The translations under genes and the position numbers were made by a program. From Martinezella rhizogenes (GTDB lineage Bacteria > Pseudomonadota > Alphaproteobacteria > Rhizobiales > Rhizobiaceae), in NCBI RefSeq assembly GCF_000799715.1, contig NZ_JUHG01000011.1, forward strand, positions 62,001-126,000: 64,000 nucleotides of DNA, in the 5' to 3' direction. The notes beneath the pieces are model-generated. The model saw only the letters and a program-made list of their open reading frames with translations, was not told the DNA's origin and ran no database searches. Below, piece by piece: positions 55,208-64,000 of this stretch. How positions within the stretch are numbered: the first letter of the stretch is position 1; each line of letters starts with the position of its first letter.

Positions 55208-55812
55208 CGTTGATCGCTGATAGAAACCCGGTCGGCGGCAGCTTCGCGCGCCGCATGTGGATCGCCGCGATCATCGTCGCTGCCCTGCAGACCGCCGTGC
55301 TCGGCTATATGGTTGGCGAGCGGGCCTGGGGCCTGAGGAGCGGCGTTGAGGTCCTGCTGAAAACAGCGCCTGTCGATCCGCGCGACCTGCTGCGCGGCGA
55401 CTATGTGACGCTCAATTACGATATTTCCCGCGTGCCGGTATCGACCCTGGTCGGCGGCGCGCCGACGGAGAGTTTATCGGGGCAGGTGCTATCCGTGCGT
55501 CTGAAGAAACAGGACGACGGCTATTGGGGCATTGCCGAATCGTCTTTTGGCGCCCTGGAGTCGAAGCCGGATACGGTGGTGCTGAAAAGCATGCCCTTCG
55601 ACTACTATTTCTCCTCTACACCTCAGGACATGATCTGGGCCAAATACGGCATCGAGCGCTATTATGTGCCCGAAGGCGATGGGCATGATATCGAGGATGC
55701 GCGCAACGAACACCGTGTCGCGATCGCCGCCCGCGTCGCAGCCAACGGCCAGGCCCACATCAGAAGCCTGCTTCTCGACGGCAAACCGCTGTATGAAGAG
55801 CCGCTTTATTGA
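55204..55812 (+). CDS. GDYXXLXY domain protein
   Basis: A 202-residue protein with one N-terminal membrane helix (MWIAAIIVAALQTAVLGYMV) and an extracytoplasmic domain containing the eponymous motif in DPRDLLRGDYVTLNYDISRV (about residues 55-75). The later strands include YYFSSTPQDMIWAKYGIERYYVPEGDGHDIEDARN. The role is unknown. It is coupled by ATGA overlap to the DUF2157 gene, and the pair is the likely functional unit. Confidence 0.87.
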   Translation: MTLIADRNPVGGSFARRMWIAAIIVAALQTAVLGYMVGERAWGLRSGVEVLLKTAPVDPRDLLRGDYVTLNYDISRVPVSTLVGGAPTESLSGQVLSVRLKKQDDGYWGIAESSFGALESKPDTVVLKSMPFDYYFSSTPQDMIWAKYGIERYYVPEGDGHDIEDARNEHRVAIAARVAANGQAHIRSLLLDGKPLYEEPLY

Positions 55813-55956
55813 CCGGCTGGCACTATAAAACCGAACAACCTTCCCCGACGGTCGTGGAACCGTCATTTTTCCTTTGCGTGGTTTAAAACGGGTGTTATAG
55901 AGACGCCGCGCTCCGGAAGGCCCCATGAGCAGGCATTGCCATGCGGTTTTGGGAAC

Positions 55957-56041
<85 letters not shown>

Positions 56042-56315
56042 AGGCTGCCTTGTGGACGGGAGAGGCTTATCGCCTGTCTCCTGGCCCGCTGTTGGTAGCG
56101 CCATTCTGCCTGGAACATCCCGTTTTCAAATTGAAAGCGGATAAGATGGTCTGGATTCAAAGAGGTAGAGCGGCCTTTGCGCGTTCGTTCGAACGCGCGC
56201 CGCTCTAGCAGAATGACAAGGAATTGCATCCAAGCCACGCTCGGGATTTTCCGGCGTCGTGCTCATCGTAACGAACGGCTGTCTGGGCACGGCCGCCATG
56301 AATGAAGGTAGGACA

Positions 56316-57800
56316 ATGCAGGTTATCGAAACGCTCGCTGAAGGGCTGAAGCGCGAAATCAAGGTGGTCATCTCCGCCAAGGACATGGAAGGCCGCATGA
56401 ACGAGCGCCTGGCCGAGGTCAAGGACAAGGTCCGTATCAACGGCTTCCGTCCGGGCAAGGTGCCTTTTACGCACCTGAAGAAGGTCTACGGCAAGTCGAT
56501 CATGGCCGACCTCGTCAACGAGATCGTTCGCGACCAGCCGCCGGCAATTCTGACCGAGCGCGGCGAAAAGTCGGCAACGCAGCCGGAAGTCGCCATGACC
56601 GAAGACAAGGACGAGGCTGAAAAGATCCTCGCTGCTGAGGCCGATTTCGAATTCACGCTCTCCTACGAAGTCATCCCGGCGATCGAACTGAAGTCGGTCA
56701 AGGGCGTCAAGATCACGCGCGAAGTCGCCGAGATCGGCGAAGACGAAGTGACCGAGCAGATCCTGAAGATCGCTGAAAGCGCTCGCAGCTACGAGGAAAA
56801 GAAGGGCAAGGCCGCCGACGGCGACCGCGTCACCATCGACTACCTCGGCAAGGTTGACGGCGTAGCCTTCGACGGCGGCAAGGACGAAGATTCCCAGCTG
56901 GTCATCGGCTCCAACCGCTTCATCCCAGGCTTCGAAGAGCAGCTCGTCGGCGTCAAGGCTGGCGACGAGAAGACCATCACCGTGACGTTCCCGGCTGAAT
57001 ATCCGGCCAAGAACCTCGCGGGCAAGGAAGCCACCTTCGACATCACCGTCAAGGAAGTCGCAGCTCCGGGCGAAGTCGAAATCAACGACGAACTCGCTTC
57101 CAAGCTCGGCCTCGAATCGGCTGATCGCCTGAAGGAAATCGTCCGCGGCCAGATTGAAAGCCAGTACGGCTCGGTTACCCGCCAGAAGGTCAAGCGTCAG
57201 ATCCTCGACCAGCTCGACGAAATGTACCAGTTCGACACGCCGCAGAAGCTGGTCGATGCTGAATTCGCCAGCATCTGGCGCCAGATCCAGACCGATCTCG
57301 CAGAATCGGGCAAGACCTTCGAAGACGAAGACACGACGGAAGAAAAGGCTCGCGAAGAATACCGCAAGCTGGCTGAACGCCGCGTCCGCCTCGGCCTCGT
57401 TCTCTCCGAAATCGGCGAAAAGGCCGGCGTCGAAGTCAGCGAAGACGAACTGCAGCGCGCGCTCTATGCTCAGCTCCAGCAGTTCCCGGGCCAGGAAAAG
57501 GAAATCCTGGACTTCTTCCGCAACACACCCGGCGCTTCCGCCAACCTGCGCGCGCCAATCTTCGAAGAAAAGGTCATCGACCACCTGCTGACCGAAGTCG
57601 ACGTCACCGACAAGACCGTTTCCAAGGAAGCGCTGCTGGCTGACGACGAATCCGAAGACAAGCCGGCTGCAAAGAAGGCTGCTCCGAAGAAGAAGGCTGC
57701 CAAGGCCGACGCAACGGAAGCCGCTGAAGGCGAAGAAGCTGCCGCGCCGAAGAAGAAGGCTGCTCCGAAGAAGAAGGCCGCTGAAGACAGCGCCGAGTAA
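56316..57800 (+). CDS. tig: trigger factor
   Basis: A 494-residue ribosome-bound chaperone and prolyl isomerase. The N-terminal ribosome-binding loop is in [20 protein letters not shown] (about residues 45-65). The FKBP-type PPIase domain runs from [53 protein letters not shown] to FDITVKEV, and the C-terminal helical chaperone body follows. An Ala/Lys-rich tail with AAPKKKAA repeats ends the protein; that tail is longer than in E. coli. ATG 56316 ([11 protein letters not shown]) follows AGG in AAGGTAGGACA. Confidence 0.96.
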   Translation: MQVIETLAEGLKREIKVVISAKDMEGRMNERLAEVKDKVRINGFRPGKVPFTHLKKVYGKSIMADLVNEIVRDQPPAILTERGEKSATQPEVAMTEDKDEAEKILAAEADFEFTLSYEVIPAIELKSVKGVKITREVAEIGEDEVTEQILKIAESARSYEEKKGKAADGDRVTIDYLGKVDGVAFDGGKDEDSQLVIGSNRFIPGFEEQLVGVKAGDEKTITVTFPAEYPAKNLAGKEATFDITVKEVAAPGEVEINDELASKLGLESADRLKEIVRGQIESQYGSVTRQKVKRQILDQLDEMYQFDTPQKLVDAEFASIWRQIQTDLAESGKTFEDEDTTEEKAREEYRKLAERRVRLGLVLSEIGEKAGVEVSEDELQRALYAQLQQFPGQEKEILDFFRNTPGASANLRAPIFEEKVIDHLLTEVDVTDKTVSKEALLADDESEDKPAAKKAAPKKKAAKADATEAAEGEEAAAPKKKAAPKKKAAEDSAE

Positions 57801-57824
57801 TAACGCTTTTTTCAAGATTTTTAG

Positions 57825-57855
57825 AGGCCCTGCCGTTCGCGGCGGGGCCTTTTCT
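57825..57855 (+). terminator. terminator of tig
   Basis: AGGCCCTGCCG (57825-57835) pairs with CGGCGGGGCCT (57840-57850) across TTCG with one G-U, followed by TTTCT. Confidence 0.88.
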
Positions 57856-57885
57856 ATTGGTGGAGGTTGGGTGAGGGCGGCACAG

Positions 57886-57930
57886 ACTCCCTCTCCCCGC
57901 TTGCGGGGAGAGGGCTGGGGTGAGGGGCAC
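57886..57930 (+). repeat. palindromic intergenic repeat, copy 1
   Basis: The palindrome CCCTCTCCCCGC-TT-GCGGGGAGAGGG (57889-57914) is followed by a tail CTGGGGTGAGGGGC. An inverted copy lies at 58377-58417 on the other side of the DUF559 gene. Such GC-rich palindromes are a familiar class of dispersed repeats in rhizobia. Confidence 0.8.
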
Positions 57931-57952
57931 GCGCTATCGGCTGGACAGAGAG

Positions 57953-58356
57953 TTATCGTTTGTTTCGTGCGGGAAAGAATCGCAGGTCAGGCGCTTCCAC
58001 CGTGTCTGTGAGCCGGCCGTCGCAAATGGCAACGATGGTTTCAAGAACGGACGACATTGCTGTCAGGGCATCAACATTCCAGAAACGGACGACGGACCAG
58101 CCCTCGCCATTCATAAAAGCATCACGTCGAAGATCACGAGCATTTTTGAGGTGCTGGCTGCCATCGAGTTCTACAACGAGATATTTTTCACGGCAGGCAA
58201 AATCGGCAAAGTAAGGCCCTACGGGGTATTGGCGGACGAACTTAAAGCCATTCGTCGTCGGTCGCGCAATTCGGACCATAGCTTTGCTTCCGCGTCATTA
58301 TCTGATTGGCGCAGAATACGGGCTCGTTGTGTTGTTTCTGATTTAGGACCACGCAA
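57953..58356 (-). pseudogene. DUF559 family endonuclease-like gene, frameshifted near 58253
   Basis: The C-terminal part is intact from the NGFKFVRQYPVGPYFADFACREKYLVVELDGSQH stretch, the core of DUF559, a restriction-endonuclease-like fold (catalytic D/E-x-D). The family's N-terminal part is also present but in another frame: TTG 58356, LRGPKSETTQRARILRQSDNDAEAKLWSELRDRR. The two frames join at CGACGACG-AATGGC around 58250-58256; one missing base (CTG expected for the third codon) accounts for it. As read, the frame stops soon after. An internal ATG (58279) gives a 108-residue product that lacks the N-terminal helix. A sequencing error would also explain the shift. It lies between inverted repeats. 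Confidence 0.8.
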
Positions 58357-58376
58357 TTGACTGTCCCCGTGAACGG

Positions 58377-58417
58377 CCTCTCACCCTAACCCTCTCCCCG
58401 TTTTACGGGGAGAGGGG
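58377..58417 (-). repeat. palindromic intergenic repeat, copy 2 (inverted)
   Basis: The palindrome CCCTCTCCCCG-TTTTA-CGGGGAGAGGG (58390-58416) is preceded by CCTCTCACCCTAA, the inverse of the tail of copy 1. The two copies flank the DUF559 gene symmetrically. Confidence 0.8.
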
Positions 58418-58442
58418 ACTACCCTGCAATTTCCACAACCCC

Positions 58443-59846
58443 TCAAAGCTCCGACTTGATATCACCCATCCGGTTCCACGCATCCAGGCCGGCGATCTTG
58501 TAGGCTTCGGCGAGTGTCGGGTAGTTGAAGGTGTTTTCGACGAAATATTCGACCGTGCCTTTGAGGTTCAACACGGCCTGGCCGATATGAACGAGTTCGG
58601 TCGCCCCTTCGCCGACGATATGGACGCCAAGCAGGCGGCGGGTTTTCAAGGAGAAAATCAGCTTCAGGAGGCCGGTGTCGAGGCCCATGATATGACCGCG
58701 TGATGTCTCGCGGAAACGGGCGATGCCGCATTCATAGGGGATATGCCGCTCCTTGACCTCTTCCTCGGAGAGCCCGCAGGTGGAGATTTCCGGGACGGCG
58801 TAGATTCCATAGGGGAAGTACTTCGGCGGTTCCTTGGCGATGGCGCCGACGGCGACGCGGGCGGCGATACGGCCCTGTTCCATCGAAGTGGAAGCAAGGC
58901 TCGGGAAGCCGACGACGTCGCCTGCCGCGAAAATATGCGGAACGTTGGTGGCAAAGGTTTCCGGATTGACGCTCAGGCGCCCGCGACTGTCGGCCTCGAG
59001 ACCGGCGGCGGTAAGGTTCAGCGTGTCGGTGGCGCCCATGCGGCCGGCGGCAAACAGGACCATGTCGGTGACGATGCGGCGGCCATTGTCGAGCGTCAAT
59101 TCCACCTTGCCGTCCTGGTGGACGACCTTTTCGGCCTTCTGCCCCAGCAGCAGCTTCATGTTGCGGTCGCGAAGCTGGTAGATGAAATCCTCGACGATCT
59201 CCTTGTCGATGAAGTCGAGCATGGTCGACTTCGGATCGATCAGCGTTACCTGCGTGTCGAGGGCGCTGAAGATCGTCGCATATTCTATGCCGATGACGCC
59301 GGCGCCGATGACGACCATCGAGCGGGGCAGCATCTCGATCTCCAGCAACTCGTCGCTGTCGAGAACAGTCTTGCCGTCGAAGGGCATATAGTCTGGGCGG
59401 AACGGCTTGGTGCCGACCGCGAGCAGGATGCTGGTGCCGGAGACATGAATGATTTCTCCATCGTCCTTGACGACCTGCATGGTCTGGGGATCGATGAAGC
59501 TCGCCTTGCCGCGAATGTGCTGGACGCGATTGCGGGCGAACTGATGCTCCAGCACCTCGACTTCATGATCGAGGGTGATCAGCAGGCGACGGCGGAGGTC
59601 CTCGGCGCTGATCTCCTGCTTGACCCTATAGGCGCGGCCATAAAAGCCGCGCTCGCGCCAGCCGGAGAGGTTGAGCGCGGTCTCGCGCAACGTTTTTGAA
59701 GGAATGGTGCCGGTGTGGACGGAAACGCCGCCCACACGCTTGCCCTGTTCGATCACAAGCACCTTCTTGCCGAGCTTGGCGGCCTGAATGGCGCCTCTGC
59801 GGCCGGCAGGGCCACTGCCCACGACGAGGAGATCGAATTGGTCCAT
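58443..59846 (-). CDS. sthA: Si-specific NAD(P)+ transhydrogenase (soluble)
   Basis: A 467-residue flavoprotein that balances NADPH and NADH. The FAD site is DLLVVGSGPAGRRGAIQAAKLG, the second dinucleotide site is MVVIGAGVIGIEYATIFSALDTQVTLID, and FAAGDVVGFPSLASTSMEQGR completes the FAD pocket. The redox region reads GGVSVHTGTIPSKTL, so the disulfide of lipoamide dehydrogenases is absent, as expected for transhydrogenases. The C-terminal dimerisation domain (YAVPEISTCGLSEEEVKE to NTFNYPTLAEAYKIAGLD) is complete. ATG 59846. Confidence 0.92.
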   Translation of the reverse strand: MDQFDLLVVGSGPAGRRGAIQAAKLGKKVLVIEQGKRVGGVSVHTGTIPSKTLRETALNLSGWRERGFYGRAYRVKQEISAEDLRRRLLITLDHEVEVLEHQFARNRVQHIRGKASFIDPQTMQVVKDDGEIIHVSGTSILLAVGTKPFRPDYMPFDGKTVLDSDELLEIEMLPRSMVVIGAGVIGIEYATIFSALDTQVTLIDPKSTMLDFIDKEIVEDFIYQLRDRNMKLLLGQKAEKVVHQDGKVELTLDNGRRIVTDMVLFAAGRMGATDTLNLTAAGLEADSRGRLSVNPETFATNVPHIFAAGDVVGFPSLASTSMEQGRIAARVAVGAIAKEPPKYFPYGIYAVPEISTCGLSEEEVKERHIPYECGIARFRETSRGHIMGLDTGLLKLIFSLKTRRLLGVHIVGEGATELVHIGQAVLNLKGTVEYFVENTFNYPTLAEAYKIAGLDAWNRMGDIKSEL

Positions 59847-59956
59847 CGGGAAGCCTCGGATGTTTGATTACGGAATCAATGTCGCAATGCAACATGCTGT
59901 CCGTCAACCGGTAGCTGCTCAATGTTACAGATTATCTAACGGGAAAGGTCCGATAC

Positions 59957-60553
59957 TCAGGAGTTTGAAAGGCCGAGCCACGGCTCCAGCTTTTCAAACG
60001 TCCGGTCCATCGCATAGGCGCGGGTGAAGGAAAACGGCAGGTGCCCGTAAATGATCGACATCTGGCTCTCTGCGATCGCTTCGCCGGTCTTGGCAATCGC
60101 GGCGAGATAGAGGGCCGAAGCCAGTCCGGTGCGGTCTGAACCCGCCTGGCAGTGGATCAACAGCGGCTTCGGCGCATCGCGCATGATCTCGACCAGCTGG
60201 GCGGCCTGGGCCTGGGTCAGTTCGTGGGCGGAGGACATGCGGAAATCGATGTGATCGATATTCAGTTCCTTGGCCTGGGCGACTTCGCTGTCATACCAGG
60301 CGTGGCCGGTATTGTTGCCGCGCAGGTTGATGATGGTCTTGATGCCATATTGCTTCTGCAATTCCGCAATTGTCGACGCCGATGGCTGCGATGAGCGGTA
60401 GACCTCGCCTGCGATGACGGGATGGAAGTTCGTCGTCCAGAGCATATGCGCGTAGAAGCCGGTGGCGATCAGCGCAAAGGGGGAGAGTGCGAGAAGCACA
60501 CCGCGGCCGATGCGGCGCAAGCGACGAGAGAGCGGCGATGAGGTCTTCGGCAT
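59957..60553 (-). CDS. membrane-anchored tyrosine/dual-specificity phosphatase family protein
   Basis: A 198-residue protein with a basic N-terminus, one membrane helix (GVLLALSPFALIATGFYAHML) and a cysteine phosphatase domain. The P-loop is LLIHCQAGSDRTGLASALYL, i.e. HCxxGxxR; a general-acid Asp candidate lies in the preceding IDFRMSSAHEL region. The beginning GEVYRSSQPSASTIAELQKQYGIKTIINLRG is typical of the DSP/cyclin-like phosphatase group. ATG 60553 has GGAG at five bases. The substrate (phosphotyrosine, lipid or polyphosphate) is unknown. Confidence 0.84.
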   Translation of the reverse strand: MPKTSSPLSRRLRRIGRGVLLALSPFALIATGFYAHMLWTTNFHPVIAGEVYRSSQPSASTIAELQKQYGIKTIINLRGNNTGHAWYDSEVAQAKELNIDHIDFRMSSAHELTQAQAAQLVEIMRDAPKPLLIHCQAGSDRTGLASALYLAAIAKTGEAIAESQMSIIYGHLPFSFTRAYAMDRTFEKLEPWLGLSNS

Positions 60554-60811
60554 GTAATCTCCAGGAGCGTTCAGCCAGGAACGACAAGGCGCAATCAAAA
60601 CAACGGCTTCCTCCGGCAGGCACGCCGATAAGGAGCATCGTCCTTTTGTCAGATCATCCTGACGCCTACCTGAAAAATGCAGACGGAGATCGCGGAATGA
60701 AGATGGAGCGCGCCGCCGGCGTCCGCGCCATTATGCGCGCGGAGAAGTCTCATTAAAAACAATAATATATGAATATATTCTAATGTAATTTCTTATGCTG
60801 ATGAAAGCGAT

Positions 60812-61663
60812 CTAGAACAATCGCAGCGCCTTGAAACTGACATGGCCGTTCTTGCCGATGATAATATGATCGTGAACGGCGATGCCCAGGGGGCGAGCGG
60901 TCTCGACGATCGTCTTCGTCATGTCGATGTCGGCGCGCGAGGGCGTCGGGTCGCCCGAAGGGTGGTTGTGGACGAGAATCACGGCCGTGGCCGAGAGTTC
61001 GAGCGCCCGCCTGACCACTTCGCGCGGGTAGACCGACGTATGGTCCACAGTGCCCAGGCCCTGCACCTCGTCGGCAATCAGGGCATTGCGTTTGTCGAGA
61101 AACAGGATGCGGAATTGTTCGCGCGTCTCGTGCGCCATCGCGGTGTGGCAATAATCGATCAGCGCCTTCCAGGACGAGAGCACCGGTTTGCCCGTCAGCT
61201 CGCTTTTCAGCATGCGCTGCGCAACGCTTGCCACCAGCTTCAGATCCAGCGCGACGGCTTCGCCGACGCCATTCACCTCTTGGAGCAGATTGGTGGATGC
61301 GCCGAAGACGCCGCCGAGCGTGCCGAAGCGTGCAAGCAGTGCCTTGGCGATCGGCTTGGTATCGCGGCGCGGAATGAGCCTGAAGAGCAGGAGCTCGAGG
61401 ATTTCGTAGTCGGCGAGTGCGGTATCGCCGCTGTCGCGATAGCGATTGCGCAGGCGCTCGCGGTGTCCGTGATAATGGGCCTCAGGTGTAGTTGACGCGC
61501 TCGGCGGCTTCGCCGGTTTGTCGCCTCGGGTGGGCTTGGCGGCTCGAGGAGCAAAGAACAGCCGCTCGTCGAAAAGCGATGCGTCCTCCAGCCCATCCGC
61601 CACCCCGCCGCCATCGAAGGGCATGTCACCATGTCCGGAGGAAGGAGCGGGGCGTTTCGCCAT
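60812..61663 (-). CDS. radC: RadC/YsxA-type JAB1/MPN domain protein
   Basis: A 283-residue protein. An N-terminal UPF0758 helix-hairpin region ([51 protein letters not shown]) precedes a C-terminal JAMM metalloprotease-like domain with [16 protein letters not shown] (HxHPSGxxxPSxxD). The old radiation-repair name rests on a misassigned E. coli mutant, and the true function is unknown. It starts three bases after map's stop and ends the phaC-sfsA-map-radC run. Confidence 0.92.
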   Translation of the reverse strand: MAKRPAPSSGHGDMPFDGGGVADGLEDASLFDERLFFAPRAAKPTRGDKPAKPPSASTTPEAHYHGHRERLRNRYRDSGDTALADYEILELLLFRLIPRRDTKPIAKALLARFGTLGGVFGASTNLLQEVNGVGEAVALDLKLVASVAQRMLKSELTGKPVLSSWKALIDYCHTAMAHETREQFRILFLDKRNALIADEVQGLGTVDHTSVYPREVVRRALELSATAVILVHNHPSGDPTPSRADIDMTKTIVETARPLGIAVHDHIIIGKNGHVSFKALRLF

Positions 61664-61666
61664 GAA

Positions 61667-62503
61667 CTATGCCTGCAGCGGCGGCAGGCCGGGGCGATCG
61701 AGACCGCCGGGCGACAGGGTGAAGATCTCGCAGCCGGTGGCCGTGATGCCGATGGTGTGCTCGTATTGCGCCGAGAGCGAGCGGTCACGCGTGACGGCGG
61801 TCCAGCCGTCGCCGAGCACCTTCACATGTGGCCGGCCGAGATTGATCATCGGCTCGATGGTGAAGATCATACCTTCGCGCATTTCCGGGCCTTCGCTGGC
61901 GCGGCCATAATGCAGAATGTTCGGAGAATCATGGAAGAGGCTGCCGACGCCGTGGCCGCAGAAATCGCGAACGACGGAGCAGCGCTCCGCTTCGGCATAG
62001 GTCTGGATCGCTTCGCCGATGGCGCCGGTCCGGATGCCGGGACGTACGACGGCGATGCCGCGCATCAGCGATTCGTAAGTCACTTCCAGCAGCCGCTCCG
62101 CCGAGCGTTTGATTTCGCCGACCGGATACATGCGGCTGGAATCACCGTGCCAGCCATCGAGCACATAGGTCACGTCGATATTGACGATATCACCGTCGCG
62201 CAGCGGCTTGTCGTTGGGAATGCCGTGACAAACGACGTGGTTGATCGAGGTGCAGGAGGATTTCGTATAGCCGCGATAGTTCAGCGTTGCCGGATAGGCG
62301 CCGTGATCCATGCCGAACTCGAAGACGAAGCGGTCGATGACATCGGTCGCCACGCCGGGTGCGACGATCGCGGCCAGCTCGTCGAGGCAGCGGGCGGTAA
62401 GCTGGCAGGCCTTGCGCATCCCCGCGAAGGCATCCGGTCCGTAGAGGCGAATTGCGCCTGTATTTTTCGCCGGCGCGGTCGCCGCCTCGATGTAGTTCAC
62501 CAT
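61667..62503 (-). CDS. map: type I methionine aminopeptidase
   Basis: A 278-residue dimetal enzyme that removes the initiator Met. The metal ligands can be placed: D in NIDVTYVLDGWHGDSSRMY (two Asp), H in FCGHGVGSLFHDSPNILHY, E in IFTIEPMINLG and E in QYEHTIGIT. The conserved His in INHVVCHGIPNDKPL is present. ATG 62503 lies two bases after the sfsA stop, giving a compact operon. Confidence 0.95.
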   Translation of the reverse strand: MVNYIEAATAPAKNTGAIRLYGPDAFAGMRKACQLTARCLDELAAIVAPGVATDVIDRFVFEFGMDHGAYPATLNYRGYTKSSCTSINHVVCHGIPNDKPLRDGDIVNIDVTYVLDGWHGDSSRMYPVGEIKRSAERLLEVTYESLMRGIAVVRPGIRTGAIGEAIQTYAEAERCSVVRDFCGHGVGSLFHDSPNILHYGRASEGPEMREGMIFTIEPMINLGRPHVKVLGDGWTAVTRDRSLSAQYEHTIGITATGCEIFTLSPGGLDRPGLPPLQA

Positions 62504-62505
62504 GA

Positions 62506-63255
62506 TCAGCCTTCAGCAGAAATTTTATACTTGGTATTTAATGCAGCTATGCCGGGTTCGTCTATCGGGATCAACCCTGCGGGCGTGATTTCCGTGGGCG
62601 AAACCCTGCATTTCAGCGCGTAGACTTCGACACCGCGCTTCAAGGCCCGCTGGAACGCGGTGGCGTAGACGACATCGAGATCGCCACAGACGCGAAAGCT
62701 TTGGCAATCGTGCCGTTGGATCACGAACAGCATGACAGCGCGGTATCCCGCCTCAACCATATCGCCCAGCTCTTCCAGATGCTTGGCGCCGCGCGCCGTG
62801 ACCGTATCGGGAAACTCGGCAAGGCCCGGCTGGCGCATGAAATGCACGTTCTTGACTTCGACATAGGTGGTTGTCCTGAGCGGGTCGGTCAAGAGCAGGT
62901 CGATGCGCGAATTGCGGCCGTAATTCTGCTCGCGCCGCACCGTCGTATAGTCACCGAGATCGGAGACTTGGCCAAGGGCGATCGCTTCCGCCGCCGTTCG
63001 GTTCGGCATCGCGGTATTGACCCCGACCGTGGTGCCGTCGGCTTCGATCAGTTCGAAGACATGGCGATATTTCCGCTTCGCGCCATCGTGCTCCGATAGC
63101 CAGATGCGGGACCCCGGCGTCGTCAGGCCTTGCATCGAGCCGGTGTTCGGGCAGGAGCCGGTGATGATCTCGCCACTCTCCAACTCTGCGTCGAAGAGAA
63201 AGCGCTTGTAGCGGGCGATCAGCCGCGCGGGAATAAGGGGTGGATTGAAAAGCAT
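62506..63255 (-). CDS. sfsA: DNA/RNA nuclease SfsA
   Basis: A 249-residue protein of the SfsA family, first described as a sugar fermentation stimulation protein. The N-terminus ([42 protein letters not shown]) is an OB-like nucleic-acid domain. The nuclease-like core reads [47 protein letters not shown] (D...ExK arrangement). It begins 13 bases after the phaC stop on the same strand. Confidence 0.92.
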   Translation of the reverse strand: MLFNPPLIPARLIARYKRFLFDAELESGEIITGSCPNTGSMQGLTTPGSRIWLSEHDGAKRKYRHVFELIEADGTTVGVNTAMPNRTAAEAIALGQVSDLGDYTTVRREQNYGRNSRIDLLLTDPLRTTTYVEVKNVHFMRQPGLAEFPDTVTARGAKHLEELGDMVEAGYRAVMLFVIQRHDCQSFRVCGDLDVVYATAFQRALKRGVEVYALKCRVSPTEITPAGLIPIDEPGIAALNTKYKISAEG

Positions 63256-63268
63256 GGGATGTTGCCGC

Positions 63269-64000
63269 TCAGGCGCGCTCCATCACGAAGCTGCCGGGCG
63301 CCTCCTCGAGAGCGTTGAGGGCCGCGCCGCCGGGCTTGCGGGCCTCGGTCATGCGGCTGTCCTGCTTGAGGATCCAGGCATGCCAGTGCGGCCACCAGGA
63401 ACCGGGCGTTTCGCTCGCTTCCGTCAGCCATTGATCGTAGTCGCCCTTGATCGGTCCGCCGGTCCAGAACTGGTATTTGTGCTTGTCCGGAGGGTTGACG
63501 ACGCCGGCGATGTGGCCGGAGCCCGTCACGACGAATTCCACCGGCCCGCCGAAGAATCCGCTGCCAACGAAGACGGATTTGGCCGGTGCGATATGATCCT
63601 CGCGCGTCGCCAGATTGTAGACGGGGATCTTGACGTCCTTCAGCGACAGCTTCTTGCCGTCGAGCACCATCTTGCCCTGGCTGAGTGCATTGTCGAGATA
63701 GCAATTGCGTAGATAAAACGAATGGTTGGCGGCGGCCATTCGCGTGGAATCCGCGTTCCAGAACAGGAGATCGAAGGGCAGGGGATCCTGACCTTTCAAA
63801 TAGCTGTTGACGAAGTAGGGCCAGATCAGCTCCGAGGCGCGCAGCATGTTGAAGGCTGCCGCCATCTTCGAGCCTTCGAGATAGCCGATCGCGTTCATTT
63901 GCTGTTCCAGAGCCTCGATCTGCTCCTCGTCGACAAAGATTTTAAGGTCGCCCGCGAAGGTGAAATCGACCTGTGTTGTCAGGAATGTTACCGTGCGGAT
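63269..64000 (-). CDS. phaC: class I poly(3-hydroxyalkanoate) polymerase, C-terminal 243 residues (truncated by window edge)
   Basis: The frame is open from the right edge ([22 protein letters not shown]...) to the stop at 63269. It is the C-terminal part of PHA synthase, which polymerises 3-hydroxybutyryl-CoA at the granule surface. Visible family blocks are [32 protein letters not shown], the catalytic Asp in ATREDHIAP and the catalytic His in [14 protein letters not shown]. The C-terminus has WWPHWHAWI. The nucleophilic Cys lies outside the window. sfsA, map and radC follow in the same direction. Confidence 0.95.
   Translation of the reverse strand: MRTVTFLTTQVDFTFAGDLKIFVDEEQIEALEQQMNAIGYLEGSKMAAAFNMLRASELIWPYFVNSYLKGQDPLPFDLLFWNADSTRMAAANHSFYLRNCYLDNALSQGKMVLDGKKLSLKDVKIPVYNLATREDHIAPAKSVFVGSGFFGGPVEFVVTGSGHIAGVVNPPDKHKYQFWTGGPIKGDYDQWLTEASETPGSWWPHWHAWILKQDSRMTEARKPGGAALNALEEAPGSFVMERA

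Noticed and set aside
59957..63255. Whether the radC-map-sfsA region is a phage or defence island
   Set aside because: All genes are conserved housekeeping families in a compact operon with phaC. No integrase, toxin, restriction or CRISPR component is present.

Overview
The window looks like chromosomal DNA of a Rhizobium-type alphaproteobacterium (Rhizobiales). The evidence is the high GC content, a RopA-type porin, the exopolysaccharide regulator ExoR, a PopZ (DUF2497) gene next to valS, a fused SecDF, two DUF1127 micro-genes, an NlpD-like LysM/M23 protein, and a phaC-sfsA-map-radC cluster. Nearly all of it is core genome. I see no phage, transposase, integrase, CRISPR array or plasmid functions.

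Layout. 1-8.1 kb: a truncated Tat-exported 2',3'-cyclic nucleotide phosphodiesterase (cpdB), a PilZ protein, an EEP-fold phosphatase, a divergent Lrp regulator/alanine dehydrogenase pair, and a leftward sulfur and amino-acid block (cysK, alaX, sseA, a GNAT enzyme, a DUF1203 protein). 8.3-14 kb: a short-chain dehydrogenase and a glycerol-3-phosphate uptake system in which ugpC faces the ugpB-ugpA-ugpE operon. 14-20 kb: a sugar O-acetyltransferase, tRNA-Asn, small exported proteins, a ropA porin, an FkbM methyltransferase and tRNA-Cys. 20-29.5 kb: a PCMT-fold methyltransferase, popZ, valS, an outer-membrane protein, exoR, xthA and erpA. 29.6-45 kb: a long rightward housekeeping run: dgt, argS, SPOR protein, nagZ, scpA, scpB, tatABC, serS, surE, pcm and an NlpD-like protein. 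45-52.5 kb: a DUF815 ATPase, yajC, secDF, an Mth938-like protein, an NDUFAF6/phytoene-synthase-like protein, an anchored unknown and trmFO. 52.5-54 kb: two DUF1127 genes and, upstream on the same strand, a three-hairpin small RNA candidate. 54-58.4 kb: a DUF2157/GDYXXLXY membrane pair, tRNA-Leu, tig, and a frameshifted DUF559 gene between inverted repeats. 58.4-64 kb: sthA, a tyrosine phosphatase, radC, map, sfsA and the C-terminal part of phaC.

Several functional groups connect. The tatABC operon could export the Tat-signal-bearing CpdB at the left edge. CpdB and the Ugp system both scavenge phosphate-containing compounds. nagZ, the SPOR protein and the NlpD-like protein concern the cell wall and division, while scpAB and popZ concern chromosome organisation and the cell pole.

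The strongest candidate for something little described is at 53628-53740. Read on the minus strand, three consecutive hairpins each present the anti-Shine-Dalgarno motif CCUCCUCCC in the loop, and the last carries a U-rich terminator-like tail. They lie about 470 bp upstream of two DUF1127 genes. This resembles the CcsR/cuckoo small RNAs of alphaproteobacteria. Other points are the DUF559 gene with a one-base frameshift, the absence of a tolC gene between the methyltransferase and popZ, and a 56-residue exported His-rich peptide.
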